Origin: Candidatus Peregrinibacteria bacterium
GTDB lineage: Bacteria; Patescibacteriota; Gracilibacteria; UBA1369; PNNO01
Reading direction: 5' to 3'
DNA length: 64,000 nt
NCBI GenBank assembly: GCA_016928915.1
Contig: JAFGJT010000017.1
Coordinates: 62,001 to 126,000, forward strand
Shown: piece by piece, positions 34,325 to 42,854 of the stretch
How positions within the stretch are numbered: the stretch's first letter is position 1
Layout: each line of letters begins with the position of its first letter
Position numbers and translations under genes: made by a program
The notes under the pieces: generated by a model
What the model saw: only the letters and a program-made list of their open reading frames with translations
Told to the model about the DNA's origin: nothing
Database searches by the model: none

Positions 34325-34352
34325 ATTATATACATCGCATTAGCACTTTCAA
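34325..34352 (-). promoter_or_regulatory. dnaJ promoter
   Basis: On the minus strand, TTGAAA (34347-34352), a 16-nt spacer and TATAAT (34325-34330). Confidence 0.75.
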
Positions 34353-34366
34353 TGTTTTATTGCTAA
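34340..34366. promoter_or_regulatory. CIRCE-like HrcA operator
   Basis: TTAGCACTT, 9 nt, TATTGCTAA. The CIRCE consensus is TTAGCACTC-N9-GAGTGCTAA. Spacing is exact and 15 of 18 positions match. The element overlaps the dnaJ -35 box and about half of the spacer. Confidence 0.8.
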
Positions 34367-34376
34367 TCGCTAATTT

Positions 34377-34433
34377 TTTTATATTGAAAAGAAGCTGTTT
34401 TTTCGCTAATTTACATCATGTTGCTCACGGTTT
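34377..34433 (+). repeat. Left copy of the direct repeat flanking the HNH gene
   Basis: It shares TTTTTTCGCTAATTTACAT and TTGCTC-CGGTTT blocks with 36004-36057. The alignment runs 57 nt against 54 nt, with a 3-nt gap and a few mismatches. Confidence 0.75.
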
Positions 34434-34780
34434 GGTCATTTGATGTCATTGGGTTTCACAATTGGATTTCACAAACCTGTTAATGTCCAAAAAAAAATTG
34501 GCCTAAAAAAATTCAACTTGACGCGGATATTCAGATTTTAGAATTTTTTAGATTTTGAAGGATCTGGACCGATTTAAGCGCTGGGAATGAAAATTTTATT
34601 GATTTTTGTATTCCGCATCGAAATTTGAACCTGTTTTACATGTTAAAACGATTACGAATTCACCTCTTGGCTTTCATATGTTTTTCGATTATTGTATAAT
34701 GTTATATTTGGCTACTGCAAGCCATTTACTGCTTGAAATCAAGTGTAATTTTATGGTAAGATTTTGATGTAAAAATCTTT

Positions 34781-34786
34781 TATAAT
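34781..34786 (+). promoter_or_regulatory. -10 box of the HNH gene
   Basis: TATAAT lies 14 nt upstream of the ATG. No good -35 box is seen. Confidence 0.45.
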
Positions 34787-34800
34787 TTAACTCAAAAATT

Positions 34801-35979
34801 ATGGGAAACTCTACATCAAATTTTACGAAATTCCATCCGTCTGATCCGGTTAAAACTTCACAAAATTTTATGCAAAATTTCAACCCGACCGATTTTGAAC
34901 AATTTTCCGATAAGGATTTGTATAAATATTGTAAAATTGTTGGATTTAACGCGAGAAAATGGCATCGAAGGTTTATTGCGATCCTGCCGGAGGTGGCGAA
35001 ACGACGTCTGTATAAGAAATACGGTTATTGTTCGATCCATGAGTTTGCCGCGAAAATGGCCGGGGTAAGCCATGCGAATATTGATGAAGTTCTAAGAGTG
35101 AATGAGAAATTCATGGAATTGCCAAAAATAAAGGCTTTAATTGGAGAGGTCGGATTGAGCAAACTAAAAGTTGTGGCTTGTATTGCAACAAAAGACACTG
35201 ACGAATTTTGGGCTGAAAAGGTCAAAAATCTTACAAAATCATCATTGGAAATTTATATAAAAGAAATGAGAATGGAAGGTCACAGAAAAAACAGTACAGG
35301 AAATTATAATAACGCAATAAACAAACAAGAACCACAAGGGCGCATAGCAGAAAAATTCCCCGGGGAATTGAACGGAGAAAATCAAGATTTTCCGCAACAA
35401 AAAGAGCAAATCGGCTTATTCGATTCCGAAAAGCCCATATCACAAAACGACAACGATGCAAGAGTTGAAAATATTCAAAATCATAATAAAAAAACATTCA
35501 CGATACAAATAGATAATGAAACGGAATTCGAGCTTCGGAAATTCAAGCAATTATTGGAAAAAGAGAAAAAAGAGCCTGTGGACTGGAATACCGCATTAAA
35601 AGAACTGGTAAAAAGAGAAAATGAAAAATTGAACATCCACAAAACGAAAATTAAAAGCGTACGAACGAATAAAAAACTTGTGGCGTTAACAAAGAAACAA
35701 ATATTATTGGGCAATAAAAAAACATCGGTAGCGCCTGTTTCCCGCCACATTCCGGTCGCCGCGAAGCGGGATATTGAACAAAAATACAACGGCCGGTGCG
35801 GATATACGGGCTGCAATAAGCCCGCCGAACAGATTCATCACCCGCAGGGATTTGCATTGCGGCCGAATCACAAAAACCTCGTCCCTCTCTGCAAAAACCA
35901 TCATGATTTCGTTCATCAAATCGCATCAAATCAACCAAATAAATTTAAATTAGAGCATGTAGCTGCCGGTTTTGAATAA
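34801..35979 (+). CDS. HNH endonuclease-domain protein
   Basis: In this 392-aa protein the N-terminal 140 residues are helical (KKYGYCSIHEFAAKMAGVSH and LPKIKALIGEVGLSKLKVVA), a pattern seen in DUF222-like HNH proteins. A long, charged, low-complexity linker follows. The C-terminal HNH nuclease has two CxxC-like pairs: RCGYTGCNKPAEQIHHPQG (about 335-353) and LVPLCKNHHDFVHQ (about 364-377). Imperfect direct repeats flank the gene. It may be a selfish or defence-related nuclease. Its own promoter lies just upstream. Confidence 0.8.
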   Translation: MGNSTSNFTKFHPSDPVKTSQNFMQNFNPTDFEQFSDKDLYKYCKIVGFNARKWHRRFIAILPEVAKRRLYKKYGYCSIHEFAAKMAGVSHANIDEVLRVNEKFMELPKIKALIGEVGLSKLKVVACIATKDTDEFWAEKVKNLTKSSLEIYIKEMRMEGHRKNSTGNYNNAINKQEPQGRIAEKFPGELNGENQDFPQQKEQIGLFDSEKPISQNDNDARVENIQNHNKKTFTIQIDNETEFELRKFKQLLEKEKKEPVDWNTALKELVKRENEKLNIHKTKIKSVRTNKKLVALTKKQILLGNKKTSVAPVSRHIPVAAKRDIEQKYNGRCGYTGCNKPAEQIHHPQGFALRPNHKNLVPLCKNHHDFVHQIASNQPNKFKLEHVAAGFE

Positions 35980-36003
35980 TAATTGCTCTAAAATCAAAAT
36001 AAA

Positions 36004-36057
36004 TTTTATATTGAAATAAAGCCGATTTTTCGCTAATTTACATATTGCTCGCGGTTT
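36004..36057 (+). repeat. Right copy of the direct repeat flanking the HNH gene
   Basis: It shares TTTTTCGCTAATTTACAT and TTGCTC-CGGTTT with the left copy at 34377-34433, in the same orientation. It ends 17 bp before the heptamer array. Confidence 0.75.
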
Positions 36058-36074
36058 ACCGGCGGTTTGCCGCG

Positions 36075-36214
36075 GTCAAAAGTCAAACGTCAAAGGTCAA
36101 AGGTCAAACGTCAAAGGTCAAAGGTCAAAAGTCAAATGTCAAAGGTCAACTGTCAAAGGTCAAAAGTCAAATGTCAAAGGTCAACTGTCAAAGGTCAAAC
36201 GTCAAAGGTCAAAC
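36075..36214 (+). repeat. Twenty-unit heptamer tandem array
   Basis: Twenty consecutive 7-bp units of form GTCAANN occur; most are GTCAAAG, GTCAAAC, GTCAAAA or GTCAAAT, and two are GTCAACT. A higher-order period is visible: GTCAAAT-GTCAAAG-GTCAACT-GTCAAAG occurs twice. The array ends 10 bp before tRNA-Glu. The units are too short and there are no spacers, so it is not a CRISPR. Confidence 0.92.
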
Positions 36215-36223
36215 GTGCCACTC

Positions 36224-36298
36224 GGCCTCATCGTCTAGCGGCTAGGACATCGCCCTCTCACGGCGAAAACAGGGGTTCAATTCCCCTTGGGGCTACCA
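36224..36298 (+). tRNA. tRNA-Glu (CTC)
   Basis: Anticodon stem TCGCC/GGCGA, loop CTCTCAC (CTC), T-stem AGGGG/CCCCT, acceptor GGCCTCA with TGGGGCT (one G-U at the end), and encoded CCA. Confidence 0.9.
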
Positions 36299-36300
36299 AA

Positions 36301-36370
36301 TAGCTGCTTCTTAGCAGCTAATGAGGCGGCATGGAGCCGCCGGTCTTGTATTCAAAGGGCCGCGGTTTTT
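36301..36370 (+). repeat. tRNA-trailing hairpins after tRNA-Glu
   Basis: Hairpin A is TAGCTGCT, TCTT, AGCAGCTA (36301-36320... arms 8 bp). A second stem is GGCGGC, ATGGA, GCCGCC (36325-36341). A B-like right arm then reads TATTCAAAGGGCCGCGG plus T5, matching the B elements that follow other tRNAs. Confidence 0.65.
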
Positions 36371-36686
36371 AGCCGGACTTGGAAATCATTACTTTGGAAA
36401 CTTTGTTCTCAAAATGCACAGCAAAAAGATAGCAAATTTGAGAGCACCCATAAATCCATTAGTCCATCCAATCAATTCCCTTAAAACACCTTTCTTTTCT
36501 GTCAATCTGATTTTTGAAACATTTGCACGTAAAATCTGTTTTTTTTAATGAATTCTGATGAAACCGCTGATCTGATGATTTGGCTTTAACAGTAAAGAAA
36601 AAACAGCCGAACCGGATGCCGAAACAACTAAGATTAGGCAGTGATTTTCCCGCTTAAGGTATGCAAAAACAGGCTGTTAAATAAAG

Positions 36687-36715
36687 TTGACGCAATCTCT
36701 TCATTTGATTAAAAT
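36687..36715 (+). promoter_or_regulatory. Putative promoter of the S-layer gene
   Basis: TTGACG (36687-36692), 17 nt, TAAAAT (36710-36715). It would give a leader of about 405 nt. The same TTGACG -35 is used by the argH and orphan-gene promoters. Confidence 0.6.
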
Positions 36716-36769
36716 TCTTTTGAATATCGTGAATGTAGCTGAAAATAGCGAAAAATAGCAATAAATCAG

Positions 36770-37078
36770 GTGCTCTCGTATAGAGCGCATTATGTAGTTG
36801 AGTGCCAAAAATCATACGGAAAAAATTTATATAAAGCTCATTGAAAATCAGGCAAAGGTATATGCGGCAAACATATGCCCAATGAATTGTTCGTGCGGCA
36901 AACACGTACAATAGAACCCGTCTTCGGGTTCATTTCCCTGAATTTAAAGCATAATATACGTGAGGCAATCACGTGTATTAAAAGCTGTTTAAAGTTTAGC
37001 AATTTGTTATCCCCGTTCGTTTGGTCGTAAAAAACGCGCGGTGTATAACTTTAATATATATAGGCTCGAGAAATCGAG
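36770..37078 (+). promoter_or_regulatory. Structured 5' leader with repeated hairpins
   Basis: Hairpins in order are: 36770-36788 (7 bp, CGTAT loop); 36857-36879 (8 bp, loop CGGCAAA); 36887-36911 (8 bp plus a mismatch, loop CGGCAAA); 36914-36931 (GAACCCG/CGGGTTC, loop TCTT); 36954-36978 (9 bp, loop AGGCAAT); and 37065-37078 (CTCGA/TCGAG, GAAA loop). Three share the loop core GGCAA although their stems differ in sequence. Confidence 0.7.
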
Positions 37079-37127
37079 TCCGTGTACAGATTTTATTTTA
37101 TCAATTATTTTTTAACTTAAGAAAGCC

Positions 37128-40100
37128 ATGGATCTATCTTTGCGATCTATTCGCAGAAGCGTCTCCATTATGGGGATTGTTGGCATCCTGGCAAGCATGT
37201 TTGTAACAGCAAGTGTTGCAAATGCTGCTTGGCCTTTTCCGGATGTTCCAGCAGGCTCATATTTTGAAGACCCAGTTGAAGAAGCTGTCACTCTAAATGT
37301 AGTTGACGGCACACAGGCATATTTCCGACCAGCGGATTATGCCAACAGAGGAGAAATGTTTAAAATGATAGCCGCTTCAGTAGGTTTGACAGCGTCTACA
37401 TGCGACGAATCATTATTCCCGGATGTAAGCGCCGACGACTGGTCATGCGGCTGGTTTACAACCCTTTACAATGAGGGAATTGTAACCGGCGACGGCCCCA
37501 CATCACCAACTCCGGGATATGGGCGACCAAATGATCCGATTAACCGCGCTGAAGTAGCAAAAGTAATCACTCTTGTAAACGAGCTTACTGCTGATGCAGG
37601 AACACTCGGTTCAGATTACTTCACCGATGTTGCTGTCGGCTCTTGGTTTGATGAATACGTAGGTGTTGCCAGATACAACTGTGTTGTACTCGGCAAAACA
37701 GATACAACATTCGCACCGGAAGTAAACATCACTCGTGCAGAAGGCGTTACAATGGTAATAAGGGCTCTTCATCCCACAACGGAATGCGGACCGGTAGTAG
37801 CTGAAGGCGCTTTGACCGTTGCATTGGACGGATCAAGCCCGGATGCTGTATTTATCCCACAGAACGGGGCGAATATCCCTTACTCAGTATTTGCTTTCAC
37901 GGCATCTGCTGAAGAGGATATTAATGTTGAACAGTTGATAATCACTCGTTTAGGCTTAGGTCGTCCAGGTGATTTCAAAAACTTAAAGATTTATGTTGAT
38001 GGTGTTCAGTTAGGTGGAGAAAAAACTATCAACACTTCAACAAACTCTGCTACTTTTAATTTAACAAGTACTCCAATAGTTGTTCCTGCAGGTAAAACCG
38101 TATTGGTTGAAGTGCGCGCTGATATGAACGGCGTTACCGGTTCACAGAACCAACTTTGTGTAAATATGCCGGAAGATGTAACTGCAATGGGTGATGCTTC
38201 AAACGCTGAAGTTGCGGTAGGCGGTTCATTCGCAGTTTGCGGCGAGTTAATGAGCACAACTTCTGCAAATGTTGGAACATTAACATATACCGTTACTCAG
38301 CCATCTGTAGCTGATATTAATGTCGGTGATACCGATGTTATTTTCACAAAAGTTAAGATGGATATGATAACTGAAGATGTTAATGTAAACAGAATTACCT
38401 TTAAACAGGTGGGAAGCGCAGATCCTGAAGTATTTGGAAATGTTTCTTTATGGATGTCAGGATCTCTTTATTCTAGCAATGTTTCATGGGTAGGAGATTT
38501 CGTTACATTTGACCTGGAAGATGCTCCAATCTTTATTGCTAAAGGAAATTCAAAATCTGTTGAATTACATGCTGATGTATTAGGAGGATTAGCTTCTACG
38601 GCAGGTTTCGACATCTATCGTGACTGGCACATTGAAGGAACAGGAACTGTATACGGCTACGGCGTTAATGTCGTAGAGGATACAGTAACACCTTCAATCA
38701 CTCCGGTTTCAAGAAATATCATTGGCGGCAATGTTGCATTCTCGCTTTCTGCTAACAACCCTGTAACAGGTGATGTTAAAAAAGGCGCTAATGATCACGA
38801 ATTCACAAAATTCAATATCTCTACAGGTGGAGACGGTGTAAGCGTTAGAAAAATTTCTTTGGATGTAAACGGAACAAACTGGAATGACATCACAGATATT
38901 AAAATTTGGGCTAAGAATAAAACCGGCACATGGTATGTTGTTGCTGGACCATCCAACCCAACAGGTGCTTTGACGGAAACCATGCGATTTACTGATACAT
39001 TTGATATTCTTGCTGCAACAACTCAGGAATTCATGGTAACCGCTGACATTGCTAACGCTGCTACAGCAGGTGATGTCTATGATATAGATGTTTCTGATGT
39101 AAATGTTGCCGCAAACGTAGAACTTGAATATTTATCAGACGGCACGCCAATCAATGTTCTTACCGATGTTACAGGCGGTATGCTAAATGGTAATGTTATG
39201 ACAGTTAGAACCCCTAATGTTGATGTTACATTAGCAGCAACTCCTGGACCAAAATCTTATGTAAGAAATACACTTGATAAGGATCTTGTTGCATTTGACT
39301 TTAAAGCTTCAACTGCAGACGATATCCGCATCACAGGTATTACGTTGACTTGTGCTGATACATCTGAAGTTGTTGATTTGGTTGATAACGACGGTGACGG
39401 ATTTATAGATGAAGTATCAAGTTGTCATACAGCTTTCACTTCATTGGATCTTTTTGAAAAAGACGGATCAACATTAACTCTGCTTAAGAGTGGTGTTGCT
39501 ATGACAAACGGCGGCACAAACGATACAGCTACATTTAGTTTGAACTATGTTGTACCAAAAGGAACAACAGCAAGACTACTTGTAAGATCAGATATCTTAA
39601 GCGGTGCAGTTGGTGATGATTACTTGTTCGCCATTTTAGCCGGTGGAGTTACAGCTGAAGATTCTGATTCTTCCGCTGCAACAGTTAGCTTGCTTCCAAC
39701 TCTTGCAAACACAATCACCGTTGCTCCACAGGGCAATTCATCTGTTCAAAGCGTTACAGATTCTTCATTACAGGCAAGAATCGTTGCAGGTCTTTCAGTT
39801 GACCAGAATGTTCTAAAAGTTAAATTCTCAGCTGATGAACTTGAAGCTTGGTACATTAAGGATTTGAACTTCGACCTGGCTGCAGGTGTTGACGCCGATG
39901 TTACAAGATTAAAAGTAAGATATCTTGACAACCTTGGCGCAACTCAGACAGCAACCGGAACAGTTTCCGGTGGAACAGTTCAGTTCACAGGATTGAACAT
40001 TTATGTTCCTGCAGGCAGTTCACAGACTGTAGATATCCTTCTTGATATGGGAGATGTAGCAACCGGAGGCGCTGTCGCCGGTGACTTAGTACAGGTAACT

Positions 40101-40811
40101 TTTGATGGAACACCAGGGTTAGCAGGTGAATACAAAGCAATCGGGGCTTCATCAGCAACTTTAGTTACTGATGCCTTAATTGATGTAACTTCAAATGTAT
40201 TAAGATTAGCTAAGTCTTACCCAATCGTTTCAAGAACAGAACTTTCTACAGCATTATCTAATGGTGAAAAATCATTATATAGCGCAACAATTGCTGCTGC
40301 CGATGAAGGCAATATCGCTGTAAAACAGTTATGTTTCTCTGTTGATTACACAGCCGGATTAACCCTAACAGGTTATAAACTATTCAGAGGCAGTGAATCT
40401 AATGATTTAGCAACAACCGGTGAAGTAACTATTACTTCAGGCGCTGGCACATGTACAGGAGGCGCTATTGATGAAGTATTGGTACAGTGGGAAAATGGTG
40501 TTGTCGGTGGTGAAGATGAAGTTTCTGATGCTACAACTTATGTATTAAAAGGTACCGTAGCTGGTGCAGCTAGCGGAGAAAGCATCAACACAACTCTTCT
40601 TTCAGATGTAGCCGGTGTAACAAACAACGGCGCAATCGCTGGTCCTGCTACCCCATATGCATTTGGTGTAACCGATGCAATGTTCGTTTGGTCTGACCTG
40701 TCTGCTAGTCCGCATCTTTCTGATGAGTATGTAGCAACATCTGCAGATTTCTTAAACGGATACTTGGTAGAAGGATTATCTTCTGCCGGAGGACAAGTAT
40801 TATCTCAATAA
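37128..40811 (+). CDS. Major S-layer-like protein with N-terminal SLH domains
   Basis: The 1227-aa secreted protein has a signal peptide (basic RSIRRS, a hydrophobic core, cleavage after ANA near residue 33). Three SLH domains (about 36-215) include FRPADYANRGEMFKMIAASV, FPDVSADDWSCGWF and FAPEVNITRAEGVTMVIRAL; these bind cell-wall polymer. The rest is about eight Ig-like beta-sandwich repeats with lines such as HEFTKFNISTGGDGVSVRKI and LKVKFSADELEAWYIKDLNF. One repeat carries a Ca-binding insert, DNDGDGFIDE. A long structured leader and a strong terminator suggest high expression. Confidence 0.88.
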   Translation: MDLSLRSIRRSVSIMGIVGILASMFVTASVANAAWPFPDVPAGSYFEDPVEEAVTLNVVDGTQAYFRPADYANRGEMFKMIAASVGLTASTCDESLFPDVSADDWSCGWFTTLYNEGIVTGDGPTSPTPGYGRPNDPINRAEVAKVITLVNELTADAGTLGSDYFTDVAVGSWFDEYVGVARYNCVVLGKTDTTFAPEVNITRAEGVTMVIRALHPTTECGPVVAEGALTVALDGSSPDAVFIPQNGANIPYSVFAFTASAEEDINVEQLIITRLGLGRPGDFKNLKIYVDGVQLGGEKTINTSTNSATFNLTSTPIVVPAGKTVLVEVRADMNGVTGSQNQLCVNMPEDVTAMGDASNAEVAVGGSFAVCGELMSTTSANVGTLTYTVTQPSVADINVGDTDVIFTKVKMDMITEDVNVNRITFKQVGSADPEVFGNVSLWMSGSLYSSNVSWVGDFVTFDLEDAPIFIAKGNSKSVELHADVLGGLASTAGFDIYRDWHIEGTGTVYGYGVNVVEDTVTPSITPVSRNIIGGNVAFSLSANNPVTGDVKKGANDHEFTKFNISTGGDGVSVRKISLDVNGTNWNDITDIKIWAKNKTGTWYVVAGPSNPTGALTETMRFTDTFDILAATTQEFMVTADIANAATAGDVYDIDVSDVNVAANVELEYLSDGTPINVLTDVTGGMLNGNVMTVRTPNVDVTLAATPGPKSYVRNTLDKDLVAFDFKASTADDIRITGITLTCADTSEVVDLVDNDGDGFIDEVSSCHTAFTSLDLFEKDGSTLTLLKSGVAMTNGGTNDTATFSLNYVVPKGTTARLLVRSDILSGAVGDDYLFAILAGGVTAEDSDSSAATVSLLPTLANTITVAPQGNSSVQSVTDSSLQARIVAGLSVDQNVLKVKFSADELEAWYIKDLNFDLAAGVDADVTRLKVRYLDNLGATQTATGTVSGGTVQFTGLNIYVPAGSSQTVDILLDMGDVATGGAVAGDLVQVTFDGTPGLAGEYKAIGASSATLVTDALIDVTSNVLRLAKSYPIVSRTELSTALSNGEKSLYSATIAAADEGNIAVKQLCFSVDYTAGLTLTGYKLFRGSESNDLATTGEVTITSGAGTCTGGAIDEVLVQWENGVVGGEDEVSDATTYVLKGTVAGAASGESINTTLLSDVAGVTNNGAIAGPATPYAFGVTDAMFVWSDLSASPHLSDEYVATSADFLNGYLVEGLSSAGGQVLSQ

Positions 40812-40850
40812 TATTTTCCTTCTTTAGAATTTAGTCATTCTGAATTGAAT

Positions 40851-40889
40851 AAAAAACTCCCCTGCTGTAAAAAGCGGGGGAGTTTTTTT
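40851..40889 (+). terminator. Terminator of the S-layer gene
   Basis: ACTCCCC (40856-40862) pairs with GGGGAGT (40877-40883), with A-rich and T7 flanks. Confidence 0.9.
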
Positions 40890-40965
40890 ATGTCTGATTT
40901 TGCGGTTATTGAATTTTTTAGCTTATTGCGGTAAGCTAAAGTGCAGTAATCTTAATATTTATTTT

Positions 40966-42849
40966 ATGTTTAAAAGAAGTTTAGCCGTGTTGCTTTTGTT
41001 AAGTGTTTTTATAACGAGTGCGAATGCGTTTATTGTAAATAAAACACTGGCGGATCAGGTTGATACATTTGAAAACACAGTACTTGACGACGAAAATGTA
41101 GTGCTTGATAAAACTGGTTTAATTTTGAAGAATCTGTTTATAAATCCCAATTTTCCGACCGAAAGAGATATGTATTTGTCTACAGAAAGCGGAGTATATC
41201 TGAATAGACAATATAATGCGGATTTTAATCTGCATACAGGTTTAACACAGTTGTTCCCTAATGGTTTTACTGAAATAAAATTTGAAGGAACTTATAGTGT
41301 TACGGGGATTATGCTTGCTTATGATAAAAGCAAAATATATGTATCTAATAACCGTGGAGACACATGGATAGATGAGACCCCTGTGATAAGTGAAGATATT
41401 CTGTTTGCCAACTTCGGCCCTAAATATGCACAAAACCAGCAGATCTATTTTATAACATCAAGTGGATTATACAGAATGAACGCATCAACATTAGCCGTTG
41501 CAAAGCTTGTTACAAGCACCGAACCGGGTTCTGTAAAGAATTTCCGATTCATACCAACTCAATCGATTGATGATATTTTTTATGTTGTAAACGGCGATAC
41601 CTTATTAAAGACAGAAAATTACGGCAGCACATGGATTGAGCATAAATTTTCAGCAAAAATCAGAGATTTTGAAATTAAACAAAAAACTTTAACATCTGGC
41701 CATTTAATGGTTTTAACTGAAGGTAATGAAATTTTTTATGCAACGGACGGAATGAATTTTTATAAACTTACGCTTCCAGCTGAAATAACAACGATTTCTG
41801 CGGTTGATTATATTATTTTAACAAATGCAGGATTTTATATAACTTATAATAATGGCGAAACATGGACCAAACTTAATTATCCTTCGAGCTACACATCAAT
41901 CGCAAAAGATTATGATTTTGTAGTTGATGGTAATAGTAAGAGCTTGTATTTAATTAATGGAAACACACTTTATCGAGATACGGATTTAAATGAAGTTTTT
42001 AATGAGTATATGTCAGGGCTTGATGCAACGGAAATATATAAGGCCAGCGGGACGGTAATTTCTAAAAATTTATTAGATTTAAATGATGAGCAGTTTGCTG
42101 AAAATTATATTGTTGAAGATGCGTTTATCACTTCAACAGGTGAACTGAATGGTCAAACTATAGAGTTTTTCCTAACCGCGGACGGAATCAACTGGGAGCC
42201 GGTTAATGTTGGCATTCAACATACATTTGAAAATAAAGGACGCGATTTAAGATGGAAAGCTGTACTCTCAACTACAAATGCCGCAGTCACCCCTATTTTG
42301 AAAACAGTAAGTGTGGATTTTGGATTGGAGAAGCTCAGCGGCTGCGCAGGCTTTCCCGATATTAATGTAGATGATCCAAGGTGCCCGGCTATTGAATATG
42401 TTAAAAAGCAGGGGATTTTCATCGGTTATCCGGATGGGAATTTTCAGCCGGATAATGCCATTAACAGAGCTGAAACGGTAAAAGTAATTATAGAAGGATT
42501 CAATACTCCAATGACAGTTGCAGATGGAACAAACCTTGGGTTCAGTGATGTTGAAATTGATAGCTGGTATATGGGTTATTTAAAAACCGCGAAACAAAAC
42601 GGGATTATAGAAGGTTATCCAGATGGAACATTTAAACCCTCCGAAACAGTTATTTACGTAGAAATGCTAAAGATATTTTTTGAAGGAGCCGGCGTAACTA
42701 TTCAGGAGGATGCTGCAGCAGGAACAGCTTGGTATCAGAAATATGTTGATTATGCTAGTTCAAATAATTTAATTCCTTATAATGATGTTTCTGCCCCAAT
42801 GAAAAGGGCTGATGTAGCTCAACTTTTTTATGAATGGAGCTTGTTATAA
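40966..42849 (+). CDS. SLH protein with BNR/photosystem-repeat-like N-terminal half
   Basis: The 627-aa secreted protein starts at ATG 40966 (MFKRSLAVLLLLSVFITSAN, signal peptide, cleavage after ANA). Residues about 90-390 contain beta-propeller-like repeats with Asp-box-like lines such as VSNNRGDTWIDETP, ENYGSTWIEHKF and TYNNGETWTKLNYP. The C-terminal 180 residues are SLH domains: GYPDGNFQPDNAINRAETVK, GYPDGTFKPSETVIYVEMLK and a weaker third. It is probably a wall-anchored surface receptor or glycan-binding protein. It follows the main S-layer gene but has its own region after the terminator. Confidence 0.85.
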   Translation: MFKRSLAVLLLLSVFITSANAFIVNKTLADQVDTFENTVLDDENVVLDKTGLILKNLFINPNFPTERDMYLSTESGVYLNRQYNADFNLHTGLTQLFPNGFTEIKFEGTYSVTGIMLAYDKSKIYVSNNRGDTWIDETPVISEDILFANFGPKYAQNQQIYFITSSGLYRMNASTLAVAKLVTSTEPGSVKNFRFIPTQSIDDIFYVVNGDTLLKTENYGSTWIEHKFSAKIRDFEIKQKTLTSGHLMVLTEGNEIFYATDGMNFYKLTLPAEITTISAVDYIILTNAGFYITYNNGETWTKLNYPSSYTSIAKDYDFVVDGNSKSLYLINGNTLYRDTDLNEVFNEYMSGLDATEIYKASGTVISKNLLDLNDEQFAENYIVEDAFITSTGELNGQTIEFFLTADGINWEPVNVGIQHTFENKGRDLRWKAVLSTTNAAVTPILKTVSVDFGLEKLSGCAGFPDINVDDPRCPAIEYVKKQGIFIGYPDGNFQPDNAINRAETVKVIIEGFNTPMTVADGTNLGFSDVEIDSWYMGYLKTAKQNGIIEGYPDGTFKPSETVIYVEMLKIFFEGAGVTIQEDAAAGTAWYQKYVDYASSNNLIPYNDVSAPMKRADVAQLFYEWSLL

Positions 42850-42854
42850 GTTTT

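Larger units (their letters stand above)
34226..34800. other. Intergenic region between dnaJ and the HNH gene
   Basis: This 575-bp stretch is AT-rich and has no credible ORF. It contains, in order, the dnaJ promoter with the CIRCE-like site, the left copy of a 55-bp direct repeat, a stretch with a possible TTGACG box at 34518-34523, TATAAT-like boxes at 34695 and 34781, and the HNH start. Confidence 0.6.
36299..37127. other. Long non-coding stretch before the S-layer gene
   Basis: I see no credible protein gene in these 829 bp. The first 80 bp are tRNA-Glu trailing hairpins. From about 36380 to 36680 I see nothing I can name. A promoter at 36687-36715 then starts a leader of about 400 nt with six hairpins up to the SLH gene. 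Confidence 0.6.

Noticed and set aside
36075-36214. Possible CRISPR array
   Set aside because: Units are 7 bp and directly abut with no spacers, and no cas genes are nearby.
36045-36303. Lys/Ser/Gln-rich ORFs over the heptamer array
   Set aside because: They are periodic translations of the repeat in two frames and run into tRNA-Glu.
36654-36911. 85-aa ORF on the minus strand in the S-layer leader
   Set aside because: It has no motif, crosses several hairpins and has no promoter or start context.
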